Source of the DNA: Lasiosphaeris hirsuta
Taxonomy: Eukaryota > Ascomycota > Sordariomycetes > Sordariales > Lasiosphaeriaceae
DNA length: 64,000 nt
Assembly (NCBI GenBank): GCA_030549175.1
Contig: JAUKUA010000003.1
Location: 3,720,001-3,784,000, forward strand
Direction of reading: 5' to 3'
Shown here piece after piece: positions 45,230-56,653 of this stretch. Each line of letters begins with the position of its first letter. Position 1 is the stretch's first letter. The notes under the pieces are model-generated. The model searched no databases. It saw only the letters and a list, made by a program, of their open reading frames with translations, and was not told where the DNA came from. The position numbers and the translations under genes are program-made.

Positions 45230-46269
45230 ATGGAGAAGTTCTCACAGTTTCGTGATAAAGGCAAACTTCCCTTCCTCCATCATCCCCCCGCATCGGCTGA
45301 CTGTCTCCTTCAGGCTCCGGCGTATCCCCTTTCATTCCGACAACAACCCCGGCGTCAGCACTGTGGTCAATCGTCCACGTCTTTATCTTCCTTTTCCGCC
45401 TCCCCTTCTTCCTCAGCTATGTCGGCTTCTATTTCTTCTTTCTCCACCACCTCCCGCTCCCAGTCTTCCTCCGGAAGCTTTTGCTCTGGGGCGTGATGGG
45501 CATACCTGGAATTTGGTGGCTCGACCTCCAGCTCGACGGCGTCAAGCGCGGCTCCCTCTCGCAGCAGCCGGCCTCACGCGTGCCCCACCCCCACTCTGTC
45601 ATTGCCGCCAACTTCACGTCGCCGATTGACGCCCTTTATCTTGCCGCCGTCTTCGACCCCATCTTCACCCTCGGTTACCCGGGCACTCGCAAGGTCCGCC
45701 ACGTCGGCCTGCTGCGCGCCATGTGGGCAGCCCTGTCGGGCTCCCAACTGACGACGAGCCCCGCCTCGCCCGCCGGCCTGACCGACCTCCGCGCGCTACT
45801 CGAGCGTTACCCAGACCGAGTCATTGCCGTTTTCCCCGAATGCGCCACCACCAACGGCAAGGGAATCCTCCCACTCAGCCCAAGCATGCTCGCTGTGCCC
45901 ACCAACGTGACCATTTTCCCCGTGAGCATGCGATATACCCCGCCCGACATCACGACGCCCGTTCCCGGCGCCTGGACTAGCTTCCTGTGGAAGCTGCTCT
46001 CGCGTCCTACACATTGCATTAGGATCCGCATTGCTGAAGGCATGTACAACACAAGTCTGGCAACCAACGGAGTCGGCGTCGCGGCGCACCATGAAATCCC
46101 CACCGCTACCACTAGCGAGATACCGGGAGGAGACGAGATGACGACTGCAGAAGAACGCCGCATGCTCAACCGCGTGGCGGAGGCCCTGGCACGTTTGGGC
46201 CGGGCGAAGCGGGTGGGTTTATCGATTCAGGATAAAACAGCCTTTGTTCAGGCGTGGGGTCGAAAGTGA
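45230..46269 (+). CDS. LOA1: Lysophospholipid acyltransferase, LOA1/VPS66-like
   Basis: Exons 45230..45260 and 45314..46269 give 328 residues. The 53-nt intron is GC-AG (AAAG/GCAAAC donor, GGCTGAC branch site, CTTCAG acceptor). Splicing links MEKFSQFRDKG to SGVSPFIPTT, which is the expected N-terminus of this family. A long hydrophobic region at about 28-62 (LWSIVHVFIFLFRLPFFLSY onward) gives one or two membrane segments, followed by LLLWGVMGIPGIWWLDLQLD. The PlsC-like core has NFTSPIDALYLAAVFDP in place of the classic H-x4-D, and FPECATTNGKGILPL as the second motif. Yeast Loa1/Vps66 makes oleoyl phosphatidic acid at ER and lipid droplets and shapes triacylglycerol synthesis; the same role is inferred here. 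Confidence 0.85.
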
Positions 46270-46706
46270 GCGAGCTGGCTGAGAGAATCAGTGTAAGGCC
46301 AGGTGATGACTGATGTGTCGGACGTTAATGAATAAAGAGGGCATACAGCGGGCCACCGTTTGTTATTCTTTGCTCCCTTTTCCTGTTTGTATTATGCATC
46401 TTCCGGTGCAAGCGGTCGGTTTGATTCTCAAGGTGAAGAAATATGAGGACCTTTATTTACATCCTTTAGAGTTATTATCCCTTGTTATTAGTTCAAAGTC
46501 TAGCAAGCAGGGTCACATAATAAGGACTACGGGTTCTGCCGTCTTGGCAAGTGTGTTTGAAATAATCAACCCATTGACATTATAAGCGCCTTTTCCCATC
46601 CCCTCTTGTGAAAAATACCCGCACGGTGGCGGACTAGAATATATACATCTAAAACGGCTCAACCACCCACTCTCTTAACCTTCAGCCATCGATTCCGATT
46701 TAGAAT
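46270..46706. other. Convergent 3' spacer
   Basis: AT-rich region between the acyltransferase and ILV3 stop codons. No gene; probably both 3' UTRs. Confidence 0.6.
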
Positions 46707-48578
46707 TTAGATCGGCCCGTCTGTCACACACCCGCGGCTAGCATCGCTGACCAACTGGGCATATTTCTTGAGAGTGCCCTTGTTCACCTTGGACGGGGGC
46801 GCCTTCCATTCCTTCCTCCGCTTTACAAGTTCCTCCTCCGGAACCTCGAGATCGAGTACCCGGTTTTCCGCATCGATGATGATCTTGTCACCATCCCGGA
46901 CCAGGCCAATCGGGCCACCTTCCATAGCCTCAGGCACAATGTGACCGATGAGGAAACCGTGGCTGCCCCCGGAGAAGCGTCCATCAGTGATCAGAGCTAC
47001 GTCCTGGCCGAGGCCTGCACCCATGATGGCGGAACTGGGCTTCAGCATCTCGGGCATGCCGGGGCCGCCCTTGGGGCCCTCGTAGCGGATAACGACGACT
47101 GTTTTCTCGCCCTTCTTGATCTCGCCGCGTTCGAGAGCCTCGATGAAGGCATCCTCGTAGTTGTAGCACTTGGCGGCACCCTCGAAACGCAGGCCCTCCT
47201 TCCCTGTGATCTTGCCGACCGAGCCACCAGGCGCCAGAGATCCGCGCAGGATTTGGATATGACCGCTCTTCTTGATCGGGTTGCTCAGGGGCCGGATGAT
47301 GGGCTGGTCCTTGGGGAAGTCGGGGAACGACGATACATTCTCCTTCATGGTCTTGCCTGTAACAGTGATTCCCGAACCATCGATAATGCCCTCCTTGAGG
47401 AGGAACTTGAGAAGGGCTGGTGTGCCGCCGATCTTGTATAGATCCTCCATGACGTACTTGCCAGAGGGCTTGAGGTCGGCGAGGAAGGGAGTCCTATCCG
47501 TGACGGCCTGGAAGTCGTCGATGGTGAGCTTGATACCAACAGAGTCCGCAATGGCGATCAAATGGAGCACAGCATTGGTGCTGCCGCCCAGAATGGTAAC
47601 GATGATCATGGCGTTTTCGAATGCCTGGCGTGTCATGACGTCCGTTGGGCGGATACCCTCCCGGAGGAGGTTCTTGATGGCCTCACCAACGGTCTCGCAC
47701 TCAGCCTTCTTGCTGGGGTGCTCAGCGGGGAAGCTGCTGCTACCCGGCAAGGTCATGCCGAGAGTTTCAATGGCTGAGGCCATTGTATTAGCGGTGTACA
47801 TACCACCGCAGGCACCGCCACCAGGGCAGGCGTTGCGGATGATGTCGAAACGCTGTTTCTCGGTGATCTCCCCCGTGATATATTGGCCATAGGCCTGGAA
47901 AGCGCTCACGATATCAATCGGCTCACCACCCTGGCTACACCCAGGCCGAATGGTACCGCCATATACCATGATACTGGGACGGTTGACGCGACCCATGGCA
48001 ATAAGTACACCGGGCATGTTCTTGTCGCAGCCTGGCAGGGAAATGTTGGCATCGTACCACTGGCCTTGCATAACAGTCTCGATGCTGTCGGCAATGATCT
48101 CTCTGCTCTGCAAGCTGTACCGCATGCCCGAAGTGCCCATGCTGATGCCGTCTGACACGCCGATGGTGTTGAAGCGCATGGGTACGAGCCCAGCCTTGGC
48201 CACACTTTCGCGCACTATACCGGAGAGCTCAAGGAGGTGCATGTTACAGGGGTTACCCTCGTACCAGACCGACGAGATACCGATCTGGGCCTTGTTCATG
48301 TCTTCCTCGGTCATGCCGGTGCCGTAGAGCATGGCTTGCGAAGCGCCCTGCGACTTGTGTTGTGTGATGGTGGATGACACCTTGTTGAGCTGCCTCTCTT
48401 CGGCATACCGGCGAGGAGTCGCAGAGAGGGAGCGCCTAGATATAATTGTGAGCATCGTCCGAGCCGTCAAGGGGTGTTCCCCAGATGTAGCAACTCACAG
48501 CTGACTCCTCGATGGCAACAGTCGGCTGGCTGCCAGAGCTCTGGGAGCTCCAGCTCGCAGGAAGGAGGGCGACAACAT
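46707..48578 (-). CDS. ILV3: Dihydroxy-acid dehydratase, mitochondrial
   Basis: Exons 48578..48499 and 48435..46707, with a 63-nt intron (GTGAGT ... ATCTAG), give 602 residues. The first exon codes [20 protein letters not shown] and the rest of a typical mitochondrial targeting sequence rich in Arg, Ser and Ala. The mature enzyme shows the iron-sulfur cluster cysteines in [10 protein letters not shown] and [17 protein letters not shown], then [36 protein letters not shown] and [16 protein letters not shown], all hallmark ILVD/EDD blocks. It removes water from 2,3-dihydroxy-isovalerate or -methylvalerate, the penultimate step of valine and isoleucine synthesis, in the matrix. The other candidate Met at 48470 lies in the intron. 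Confidence 0.96.
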
Positions 48579-48930
48579 GATGGGTGGCTTTCTGCAAAAC
48601 AAAAGCCTGGAAAACCCTGAAGTGCAAATAGGGTTAAAGGAGGAGGTCAATTGATTAGGTCACCCACGAGTAAAATAAAGGAGGGAGGATGAGTCAATTG
48701 GGCCCTTGAACTCCAAGGCGTGCTTCTAGATTGTGGGCGAGATCGGCTGGCAAAATTTCTGACCGCTGCAGTTGTTCCCTGTGAGAAGTCACAGGGACGC
48801 GATACGCAGGGGTCCCCGCCCCTCCCCGCGCTAACGTCGTGAGGTGTGGAAATCCAAGCTTGCTGATTGGCGCGCAGTGTCATCGCTGAAAGCGCTGGGA
48901 GCGGAACAAATGGACTTGTAGCTATCCACC
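48579..48930. other. ILV3 upstream region
   Basis: About 350 nt with no coding signal; expected to contain the ILV3 promoter. I did not see a clear general-control (TGACTCA) box; gtgagaagtcac near 48780 is a weak palindrome. Confidence 0.45.
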
Positions 48931-49308
48931 TCAGCTATCCCTGTACCTCAGGTTGTAAAGCAACTCTTCCAAAACATACATACACTCTCCTTGTGTCCTA
49001 ATCACAGCTGGAGCAATACCCCCTAAGGGGATGGGTTCTACAGGGCCATTTCCGCCCAGCCCATATCTTCCTCTCTCGATTATTCCTTTGGGAGAATAAT
49101 CAACAGCGGGCCATTCCTTTACCACGCCCTCGTCAGCAGAGAATCGTCGACCTAGCGGGTGGCTGACCAAGGCGTATGTAGTAATATTAACGGCTGGGTA
49201 ATCAAGCAATCCGGCCACAACATCCGTGATCGGTCTGAGGATATGAGGTGGTGAGCCTATCGGCTCGACATTGACGCACATCAGCCAGGTCTTCTGCTGC
49301 CCTTTCAC
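48931..49308 (-). CDS. Possible small protein of unknown function
   Basis: A 125-codon ATG-started frame beginning MKGQQKTWLMCVNVEPIGSP. It starts 12 nt beyond the ClpP stop codon on the same strand. The amino acid composition (EPIGSPPHILRPITDVVAGL; GGNGPVEPIPLGG) is protein-like, but I recognise no domain and see no splice partner. It may be part of the ClpP 3' UTR by chance or a separate short gene. Confidence 0.3.
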   Translation of the reverse strand: MKGQQKTWLMCVNVEPIGSPPHILRPITDVVAGLLDYPAVNITTYALVSHPLGRRFSADEGVVKEWPAVDYSPKGIIERGRYGLGGNGPVEPIPLGGIAPAVIRTQGECMYVLEELLYNLRYRDS

Positions 49309-49320
49309 AACTCGTGAACA

Positions 49321-50250
49321 TCACGCGTCCGGGGCTTTTGAGCCCTCAGCGCCTGGCTTGTTGTCTTTCTCAACCCTCCGATTCAAGATTTCGTCCACGA
49401 TTCCAAGCTCTTTTGCCTGATCGGCCGTCAGGTAATTGTCCCGCTCCATCATGTCGTTGATGGCCTGCATGTCGTACTTCTCGTACCCAAACGACTTATT
49501 GAGGTGGCCTTGGACAATCCTGTTAACCTGCTCCCTTAACCTTTGAATTTGGTTGGCGTATATCAGGATATCGGACGCCTGACCCCTCGTGCCGCCGAGT
49601 GGCTGATGAACCATAATGGAGCTGTGCGGGAGGGCGTACCTCTTGCCCGCTTCACCACCGATCAGGAGGATGGCAGCCATGGAAGCTGCCGCGCCGACAC
49701 AGACTGTCGATACTGGCGACTTGATGTAGGTCATCGTGTCGTAAATGGCTAGCCCAGAGCTCACCTCGCCGCCTGGCGAGTTGATGTACATGGTTATAGG
49801 CTTGTCAGGGTTGTCGGACTCGAGCCATAGCAATTGGGCCACTATTGCCGCCGATACCGTATCATCAATTGCGCCGTTAAGGCACACTATCCGTTCCTGT
49901 TTACGTTAGATAGGTTATGTACATCGGAGACGGCAATTCGGTGCACACCTGTAATAGCTTAGAGAAGATATCGGCTTCGCAGTTCAGTCAGTGTCTATCC
50001 GAGGAGGAACATGGGAAAACTCAACACACATGTCCTCCAACCGCCTGCCTATTAAGTTGTCAGTAAGCCGTAGAGTAAAGCGGGTTGGTGGATAGGAAGA
50101 GGGACACACTGTGACCTCGGTGATGTAGGGCATTGGAATCCCAGCAGAGGGTCGGACCAGACCAGGAGACGCGCCGAATTGGGAGAAGCGACGGCATTGT
50201 AACGGGCCTGTCCTACTGAGAATGCGCCATGCGGCTCTTTGTGAATTCAT
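49321..50250 (-). CDS. clpP: Mitochondrial ATP-dependent Clp protease proteolytic subunit
   Basis: Four exons, 50250..50110, 50048..50030 (19 nt), 49974..49949 (26 nt) and 49896..49321, with introns of 61, 55 and 52 nt, give 253 residues. The first 40 or so residues are a targeting sequence (MNSQRAAWRILSRTGPLQCR), then PMPYITEVTAGGWRTSDIFS and LLQERIVCLNGAIDD. The catalytic triad is visible: Ser in GAAASMAA (about 134), His in MVHQPLGG (about 159) and Asp in MERDNYLT (about 215). An alternative in-frame start at 50331 would add 27 residues that look less like a presequence. ClpP forms a barrel with ClpX in the matrix for protein quality control; many yeasts lack it but filamentous fungi keep it. 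Confidence 0.94.
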
Positions 50251-50576
50251 CGCTGAGCGCACGCGGAATTGTCGGTCTCTGACGTCGAATGGGTTGTCTT
50301 GTCGTGGGCAAGCGCAAAAGTGTTTGAACAAGCGTTGGTCGTGAGCGCGAGCTCTGGTGTATAGTGTAGCTCCAGCTCTGCGGCTACTGTGGGGACTCGG
50401 CAGCCAGCTTAGCGTCTTGGCGTGGAACCATGCAACAAGGGGTCGTCGGTCCGGGAGAGCACTGACACACTTCGGTCGATAAAACGCCCCGGCAGCTTAT
50501 TTGCGACTTCAACCTAGTTCCTCACTCAAATTCTCCAGAATTTTCGAACGACAGGGGCAAGCAACAGCATCACATC
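50251..50576. other. Divergent promoter region
   Basis: Shared upstream region of clpP (minus) and the 396-residue gene (plus), about 330 nt. A CAAT-like box or other element is not certain. Both products look mitochondrial, so shared control is possible. Confidence 0.45.
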
Positions 50577-51826
50577 ATGAAGTCTCCCAATCTGATAGCG
50601 AGGGGGGCTACGGTCTGTTGCTCTTCGTTGCATTACTCAGTCGCACGAAGCTTACATAGCGGTCCATCACAAATCTCGAAAACCATCAAGGGTTCAGGTC
50701 GACCTCCAGAGCCAGTCGAGGTCGATGCAACAAACAAGACCGTCAAAACAGCTGTTGGCTCACTACCCCTGTCTCCTATAATGAACCCGACTTTTCACGA
50801 GGCAAGACAAAAGTTTACAAAGCGGAAGAACCGGGAATTACCCGTTTGGCAAAAGACTAAGTTTCAAAGGCTTCTTGCTCGAAATCAATATGGTACAGTT
50901 TGCCTTTCTCCAAGTTCGCTCTGGGAAAGGTGATTGCTAACTTGAAGCCAGCACTGGCACTGGCGACGCCCCCGCGGGAGTGCAAGGCGACAGATGCGGT
51001 GCTCCCCAACTTCTTCCTTCAGGGATTTAGGCTTGTGACGCATCCCGGGACAAATCTTCCTTGGTATGTGCCACTTGGTTTCGAGAAGAAGCAACCACCC
51101 CCAGCTCCGGAAGAATCGCCGCAGTTTGGAGATGCCAGCCACATAGAAGAGGCTCTTTCTGAGCCAAAACCACCTGTGTCGTCTAACGAGAAGCTACCCC
51201 CCGCAACACCCACGGGGGCCACGTCGTGGACTATTTCTCGTCAAGAACTTCTCCGTGACTTCACGAAAGGCCCAAAATCGTCAGAATACAGAGACGGCCA
51301 CAAAAAGATACTTCGCCGTAGCGCCCAAACTTCAAACAGTATCATATCGGCTGTGAACAAGGCGGTTTGGCGCGAGGATATGGACTCGTTTGTGCTGGAA
51401 TTGAATAGGCGCCGTATTGTCGACAATTTAGTACGCTACGCCGACTTGATCGAGACAGAGGACCGGAAGTACTTAATCAAGTGCGAGTCTTGGGACGATG
51501 CTAAACAACACGGTCATCGGGGTTGTCTATTGTTTTTGGGCGAAGAAGCTCCAGGCTCGGAATCGCCCCCCCTTACGCTGACTGAACCATCTCGCCTCTC
51601 GACGATGACCATCGAGAACGTCAGATTTAACGGCAAGCTTGTCGTCCATAATTTGAGGGCTCTTTTGGGGGAAAAGCATATGGATCGCTTAAGACAAGAG
51701 TCGTCGCTGCTGCGCAGTGGTCCGCTGTTCCTGCTGGGTCGGCGGCGGACTCTTGAAACTCAACACCTACTATGGAGACTACAGGGCTACGTCATGTTCG
51801 AGCCGGAAAATAGTAGTAGTATGTGA
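50577..51826 (+). CDS. Conserved fungal protein, probably mitochondrial, function unknown
   Basis: Exons 50577..50892 and 50952..51826, with a 59-nt intron (GTACAG, TTGCTAAC branch, AGCCAG), give 396 residues. What first looks like a frameshift near 50900 is this intron; splicing yields RNQYALALATPPREC. The N-terminus (MKSPNLIARGATVCCSSLHY, then SVARSLHSG) fits a mitochondrial presequence. Further blocks are MNPTFHEARQKFTKRKNREL, LPNFFLQGFRLVTHPGTNLPW, TSWTISRQELLRDFTKG and a closing HNLRALLGEKHMDRLR. There are no membrane helices. The layout suggests a soluble matrix protein, perhaps ribosome- or RNA-related by its basic character, but I cannot name a family. It shares a promoter region with clpP. 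Confidence 0.8.
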
Positions 51827-53656
51827 CGTCTTGGAAATACGGCAGTTCGTTGAGCTTTCATACAACAACGCGATCTCAATAGGCTTTTTAATCGCCGCCG
51901 TTCCTGATTGACCAGAGCCCCGAACTTTACGAGGTTTAGCGTTGAGCCTGGGCCTAGCAAATCCTTGATAGCCTTCACCGCCCCCGCCGCCCCCACCATG
52001 TGCCGGTTCTGATGGCTCTCTTGAGAACACTGTCGGTGTTCTTATTGCCAACCTGATAGGCTAGGTTGGTCCGTGGCACATGCCGGAAGGGAAATACAGC
52101 CTGCTGATGCGGATCACACCAAAGAGCCTGACCAGGAATAACTATTTACTGGGGCAGGTGTATGATAGCGTTAGAGGCATTGAAGTTCTCAACAATGATG
52201 TGGAATCCCTGTCCCTCGAAGGCGCTCATGACGCCTGGGAGTTGGTATTGCAATAAAGTTGGTTGTTGTCATTGTATTCATCATCTGCTGTATCGCTCTT
52301 TAGCCGACCATTTCATCAGCTCCGGGCACCAGCTTGGCATTAGCCAAATGGACCTCACTGAAAGGCTTCCTCGATTACTGCAAACCTGTAAGTCTGTCTT
52401 TTGAAAGTAATAAACAAGTTGTGGCTGACCCATTTAAGCGTAGGTTGAGGAGCCCATAATGCCTTGTGGCCCGCACTATGATACTCCCATCCAAGCGGGG
52501 TTTACTGAATGCCGATAGCTCACTAAATTGGCGTTCGCACGCTCCAAGATACCGCAAGACTCAATCCTTGCTGGACGCGAGGGAGTCAAGACTACATGTA
52601 TTATGGTTTGGTAACTTTTGTGCCTTGGGAGCCCATATGTGCGTCCATACGCGGCTGAACACGACGACTCGAGCAGCGACAGCCGTCTTGTCATTGTGAT
52701 AATGCCGGACGGCCGAGAGCGCCTCTGCGGAGACGAACAAAGCAAGCACATGTGCCTTGAGAGGGCTGCTATCTCAAGAGGATGGTGAGGGCTGGTACTG
52801 ATCAACGACTCGAGAGCTTTTCGGAGGTGAGTGACTAAGCTCGTGTTGGAATTATACTATGGCGTTGTTCGAGGTTTCTGTTGAATAGTGGTAATCTGCA
52901 ATTGAATCCACCACAAGAGGAACCTGAGACTCTTTGAGGAGCCCCTTTCCAGAACTTGGGCTTGACAACATTTGTTTTACAGCAGCACTCAAATTAGACG
53001 TGCCTAGATTTCCCGTTTCGGTAACAACCTGAGGGCGAGGAGTTCGGGTCTTTAAAAATGTGGAACTAGTCACGTTGTATATGAACTCCTTTGACCATCT
53101 TATTGCCAGCGTCGTGGGGACATGTTGAAACATACGGTTGCCAAGCGGAACCTCATTAGGTGGAAGGTTAGCTCTGTCAAGACATGAAAGAGCTGTAATC
53201 ACTTGCTAGCAAAAAGGAATAAGTGATAGAAAAAGGCGCCGCATGATCACTGGACAGGCTGATTGACAACACAGTCTGAGCTGGTGTCCAATTCCTCATG
53301 AACACCCATCGTGTGTAAAGCCAACGCTATATAGCAAATACAGTGCCTGACACTACTCAATAAGCTTTAATTACAGAGGGGTGTGAGTGCGTAAACCGCA
53401 TGGTACCGTATCCAGAGTGCCGTACCTAGGGTACAAAACCAAAGGAAGGGCGATGTTATCGACCCCCAGCGTCCAGCTAACAGCCCCGACAGATTAGGTG
53501 CGGTGTCCAGATATCCAGTTTCCCCCACCAGACACAGTCTAGGACGAGCGAGGTTTCGCTTTCGCGTTGAGCCCCTACCCCAATGGCTCCTCAAAAAGAC
53601 AGTTCCCCCCCCAGGTCTCCTGAGCGGTACCTCTTGAGCCTTATTTGCAGCACCTC
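51827..53656. other. Convergent spacer, 1.8 kb
   Basis: Lies between two genes that end toward each other. One minus-strand frame (52852-53180) looks protein-like and is reported in the findings. The rest shows short unconvincing frames. Confidence 0.45.
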
Positions 53657-55553
53657 CTAATGGTGGCCGTTGGTCGTGACCACGGCTGCGATGGTGGCGG
53701 TGATGGCGGTTGCGACGACGGGAGGCCTCTCAGGCCCGTACTCGAGCGCTTGTTGGGGTTCGTGGTGATGATGTAGCTCATCCTCGGTCTCGTCATCGTA
53801 GTCATCGCCATCATCACTAACCTCCTCGTCCTCTCCCTCGTCATATTCATCTTCGTACTCGCTTTCATCCCCATCGATATCCGCTTCGCCCTCAACATAG
53901 CCATTCTCAACCTGACCAGTCATGCCCTGCGGAATACCACGGCCTTGCTGCTGCATCTGCTTGATGATGCCGTTGAGCTTTTCAAGTTTTTTCTTGAGGT
54001 CCCCGATCTCGGCGAGATTCTTATTCCTCTCCTCGGCCATCTTGAGAATGTTGTTGTTCACTTGTTCATGCTTCCTTTTCAGGTTTTCATTTTCCCGCTC
54101 AAGGCGCTTCGTCTTCTTCGACATATCCTCCATTTCCTTGCGGAACGTCAGAAAAAGATCGTTGCTGTTGTTGAGAGTATCCTCAACCTGGGTAGAGGGG
54201 TGTTAGTTTTCATGCTGGGCTGACAACGATAGCAGCACGAACCTGTTTGAATTTGTCAACGTAGACATTCAGCTGCTGTCTAAGCTCGGTTTCCGTCTTT
54301 GAAAAGGTTTGGACTTGCGAATTCAACTGCCGTGACCTGGCGAGTTCTGATTCATAGTTCTTCTTCTCTCTCTCGAATCGAGCAAGGTTGAACTGAACCT
54401 CAAGTTCCTTTGTGCGCATCTGAGAGTGAAAATGCAATTCCCGGAGCTCGTACTGCTCAATTAAGGACTTGAAACGTTGGCGGAAGCTGGGGATGATAAG
54501 CATGTGAAACAAATTGGGGAAACCGGAAGTTGGACTCACAACTCATCCATCTCCATGTCAACCACCTGCTTCCTAGGATTGTCTTTCTCTTCTTGATAGT
54601 CGTCCATACGCCGAAGCAGGCCGGAGTATCGCTCGTCCCATGAATTCTGGCTCCTGACCTGTGTATCAGACAGAGTTTTGTTCTCATTCTGCCCATCGGG
54701 TTCCCATCAGCATGCAATTTCCACAGTCAGCCTCGAAAGAAGGGGGTGCACACCTTCAGTTTATTGTTTTCCTTCTGAAGTTCGCGACAAAGCTTCTCCA
54801 GCTTCTCCTTGAGTGAGGTTGTCTTGTTCAGTTCGTTCCTGGTATTGTCCTTGTCCTTCTGAAGCTGATCGCCACGTTTCTTATTCTTGATGCTCTCCCT
54901 CTCATGCCGCTTCATCTCAGACAGCAAGTCAGAACATCGCTTGGTGAGGTGATCGATCTTTTGAATGTCACTCATCCGTGACGTCTGGCCTTGCAATTCT
55001 CGATTTGTTTTCTTGACCTCTCGCTCTGGCCACACCTCCCTGTCAGCTCCTGTCCGCTTGCCTCCCCCCCAATCGCTGACGTGGAACAACCAGCAATTTG
55101 ACAAGCTGGTCGCATAGGAGTGTAATAGATCTACCGAACAACTTGATGTGCAATTGCAGGCCTATTTTGCAGTGTAGACTGACTGGCCGAGATCCCCCTC
55201 TTGAATTGCGTGGTCTACATCTGAACGGACCAAGCTGCACGGAATGGGAACAAAAACGTACCGATTTCAGCTTCCTGGTCCTTCTCGCCGGCAGCATCGA
55301 GTTCCAACTGGGAGATTCTCGCGGCGATCAACTTCGAGGCCTCGTTCGGCTCGGGCGCCTTTTTCTGCTTCCCCTTCTTGCCGGCCATGTTGGCGGGCGG
55401 AGTCGGGGCAGGGCGAGTTTCGTGATTGTGGGCTGGATGCCCGTTCGTCGAAGCCGGGTCGGGCATGGACTGGTTTGCGACTCCATTGGCCATAGGCGTC
55501 GCGGGTCGGGGTGCTGCCGTCGCTGAGGTCACAAGGGGGTTGGCGCTCGACAT
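53657..55553 (-). CDS. Taxilin family coiled-coil protein
   Basis: Five exons, 55553..55262, 55025..54754, 54688..54540, 54486..54243 and 54187..53657, give 495 residues. The first 95 are Pro/Ala/Asn-rich with a basic KKGKQKK patch. A near-continuous coiled coil follows from about 98 to 400, with the taxilin signatures KIDHLTKRCSDLLSEMKRHE, KLEKLCRELQKENNKLK, FRQRFKSLIEQYELRELHF and LNVYVDKFKQVEDTLNNSND. The C-terminus is strongly acidic (about 425-465, Asp/Glu/Tyr repeats), then HHHH, then low complexity. Mammalian taxilins bind syntaxins and the nascent polypeptide-associated complex, so a role in vesicle traffic or translation is inferred. Intron 1 is 236 nt, long for this window. Confidence 0.9.
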
Positions 55554-56653
55554 TCTCTCCTACGACGCGGACTAAGGTCCACTGTGAGCAAGGCTTTCGT
55601 ATGCCAAGGGCTGCGCACCATTCCGTACCGCTGGCTGGCGTCGCGGGGGGGAGTAGTGGGGGGGGGGGGCTTGAGGGCGCCGAAAAGTAGAAGGTTCGAT
55701 CGTGGGCGCGGGTTCGTGGTACGTCGTGTGGTTCGTCGGCGGATCGGTCGTCCCGAAGACTTTTGATGTGTGAGAGGAGATCGCTATGGTACTATGGATG
55801 GCGTCGGTTAATCAGACTGCACGGGATGCAAATTGCTTGCGTTCGCCGGGGCCATCAAGACCCGCACGGACTCGCTCCCGGGGTTTCCTGCTGCGTCGTC
55901 TGCTGGCGTCAAAACCCACCTGTTTACGTATTCGGCGTTTACACCAGTCTTGTGTCACTGTGTCCAGGCAAACAATTGCTCAGCATCCTTGACAGCACAG
56001 GTGCAATGGACGATGTGATGGGAATGCAATCTGAGGATGTAGTCTGCCTATTCTCGTGTCCGTAACCCAACACTATTTGGCAATAGGTGAGGTTTCAATG
56101 AAAAATCATAACAGGATCACGTTGCAATCGCATCGCATCCCAGGTCGGAATCGCAGAGGCAGGCACGTTCAGGCAGCCCAGGTAGGTTGGGTTTCCGTCG
56201 AAGTCTCAGGCCTGTCTGGGCAACTTGGAACGTCTGCAAAACCACTGTGGATCTGCCTGCTCAGGGCAGTCAGGAGTTGGAGAGCCCGCCACGCAGCGTC
56301 TCCAGCGGCCCACTCGTCTGTTTGCCTGAGTCAGGGGTGGCCAATGAAAGCCACTTGTAGATATGACTCTACTGCCGGCAGCCACAGCCTTTGTGGAGCG
56401 AGCCAAGTACCGTGATAACATTTTCCAAGGCAGCGCCACGCTTAACCATCATCCACCAAGTTTCCTTGGGCTGTCCGTATTCCGCTGCTTTGCATCCGCT
56501 TTCCCGTTCACCAACCTCAAAGCCAGGGCCGCTGCAGCTCAATCCAATGCCGGCATAACGGAATCGCAACCTGATCTTGTACCCGACTCCCTTGCCAAAC
56601 ATATCGCTGACTGCGATCTCGAGTTGGTTGTCCGCCTGTTCCCCCCAAGCATC
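55554..56653. other. Divergent intergenic region
   Basis: Upstream of taxilin (left) and of CYM1 (right). A 12-nt G run is near 55657-55669. The CYM1 reading frame is open upstream to 56363, but that part lacks family sequence and is taken as leader. Confidence 0.5.

Noticed and set aside
50893..50951. Apparent double frameshift in the 396-residue gene
   Set aside because: A GTACAG donor, TTGCTAAC branch point and CAG acceptor define a 59-nt intron that joins both frames cleanly, so the gene is intact.
56363..56653. N-terminal extension of CYM1
   Set aside because: Open frame without family sequence; the Met at 56654 begins a proper presequence and the known conserved start.
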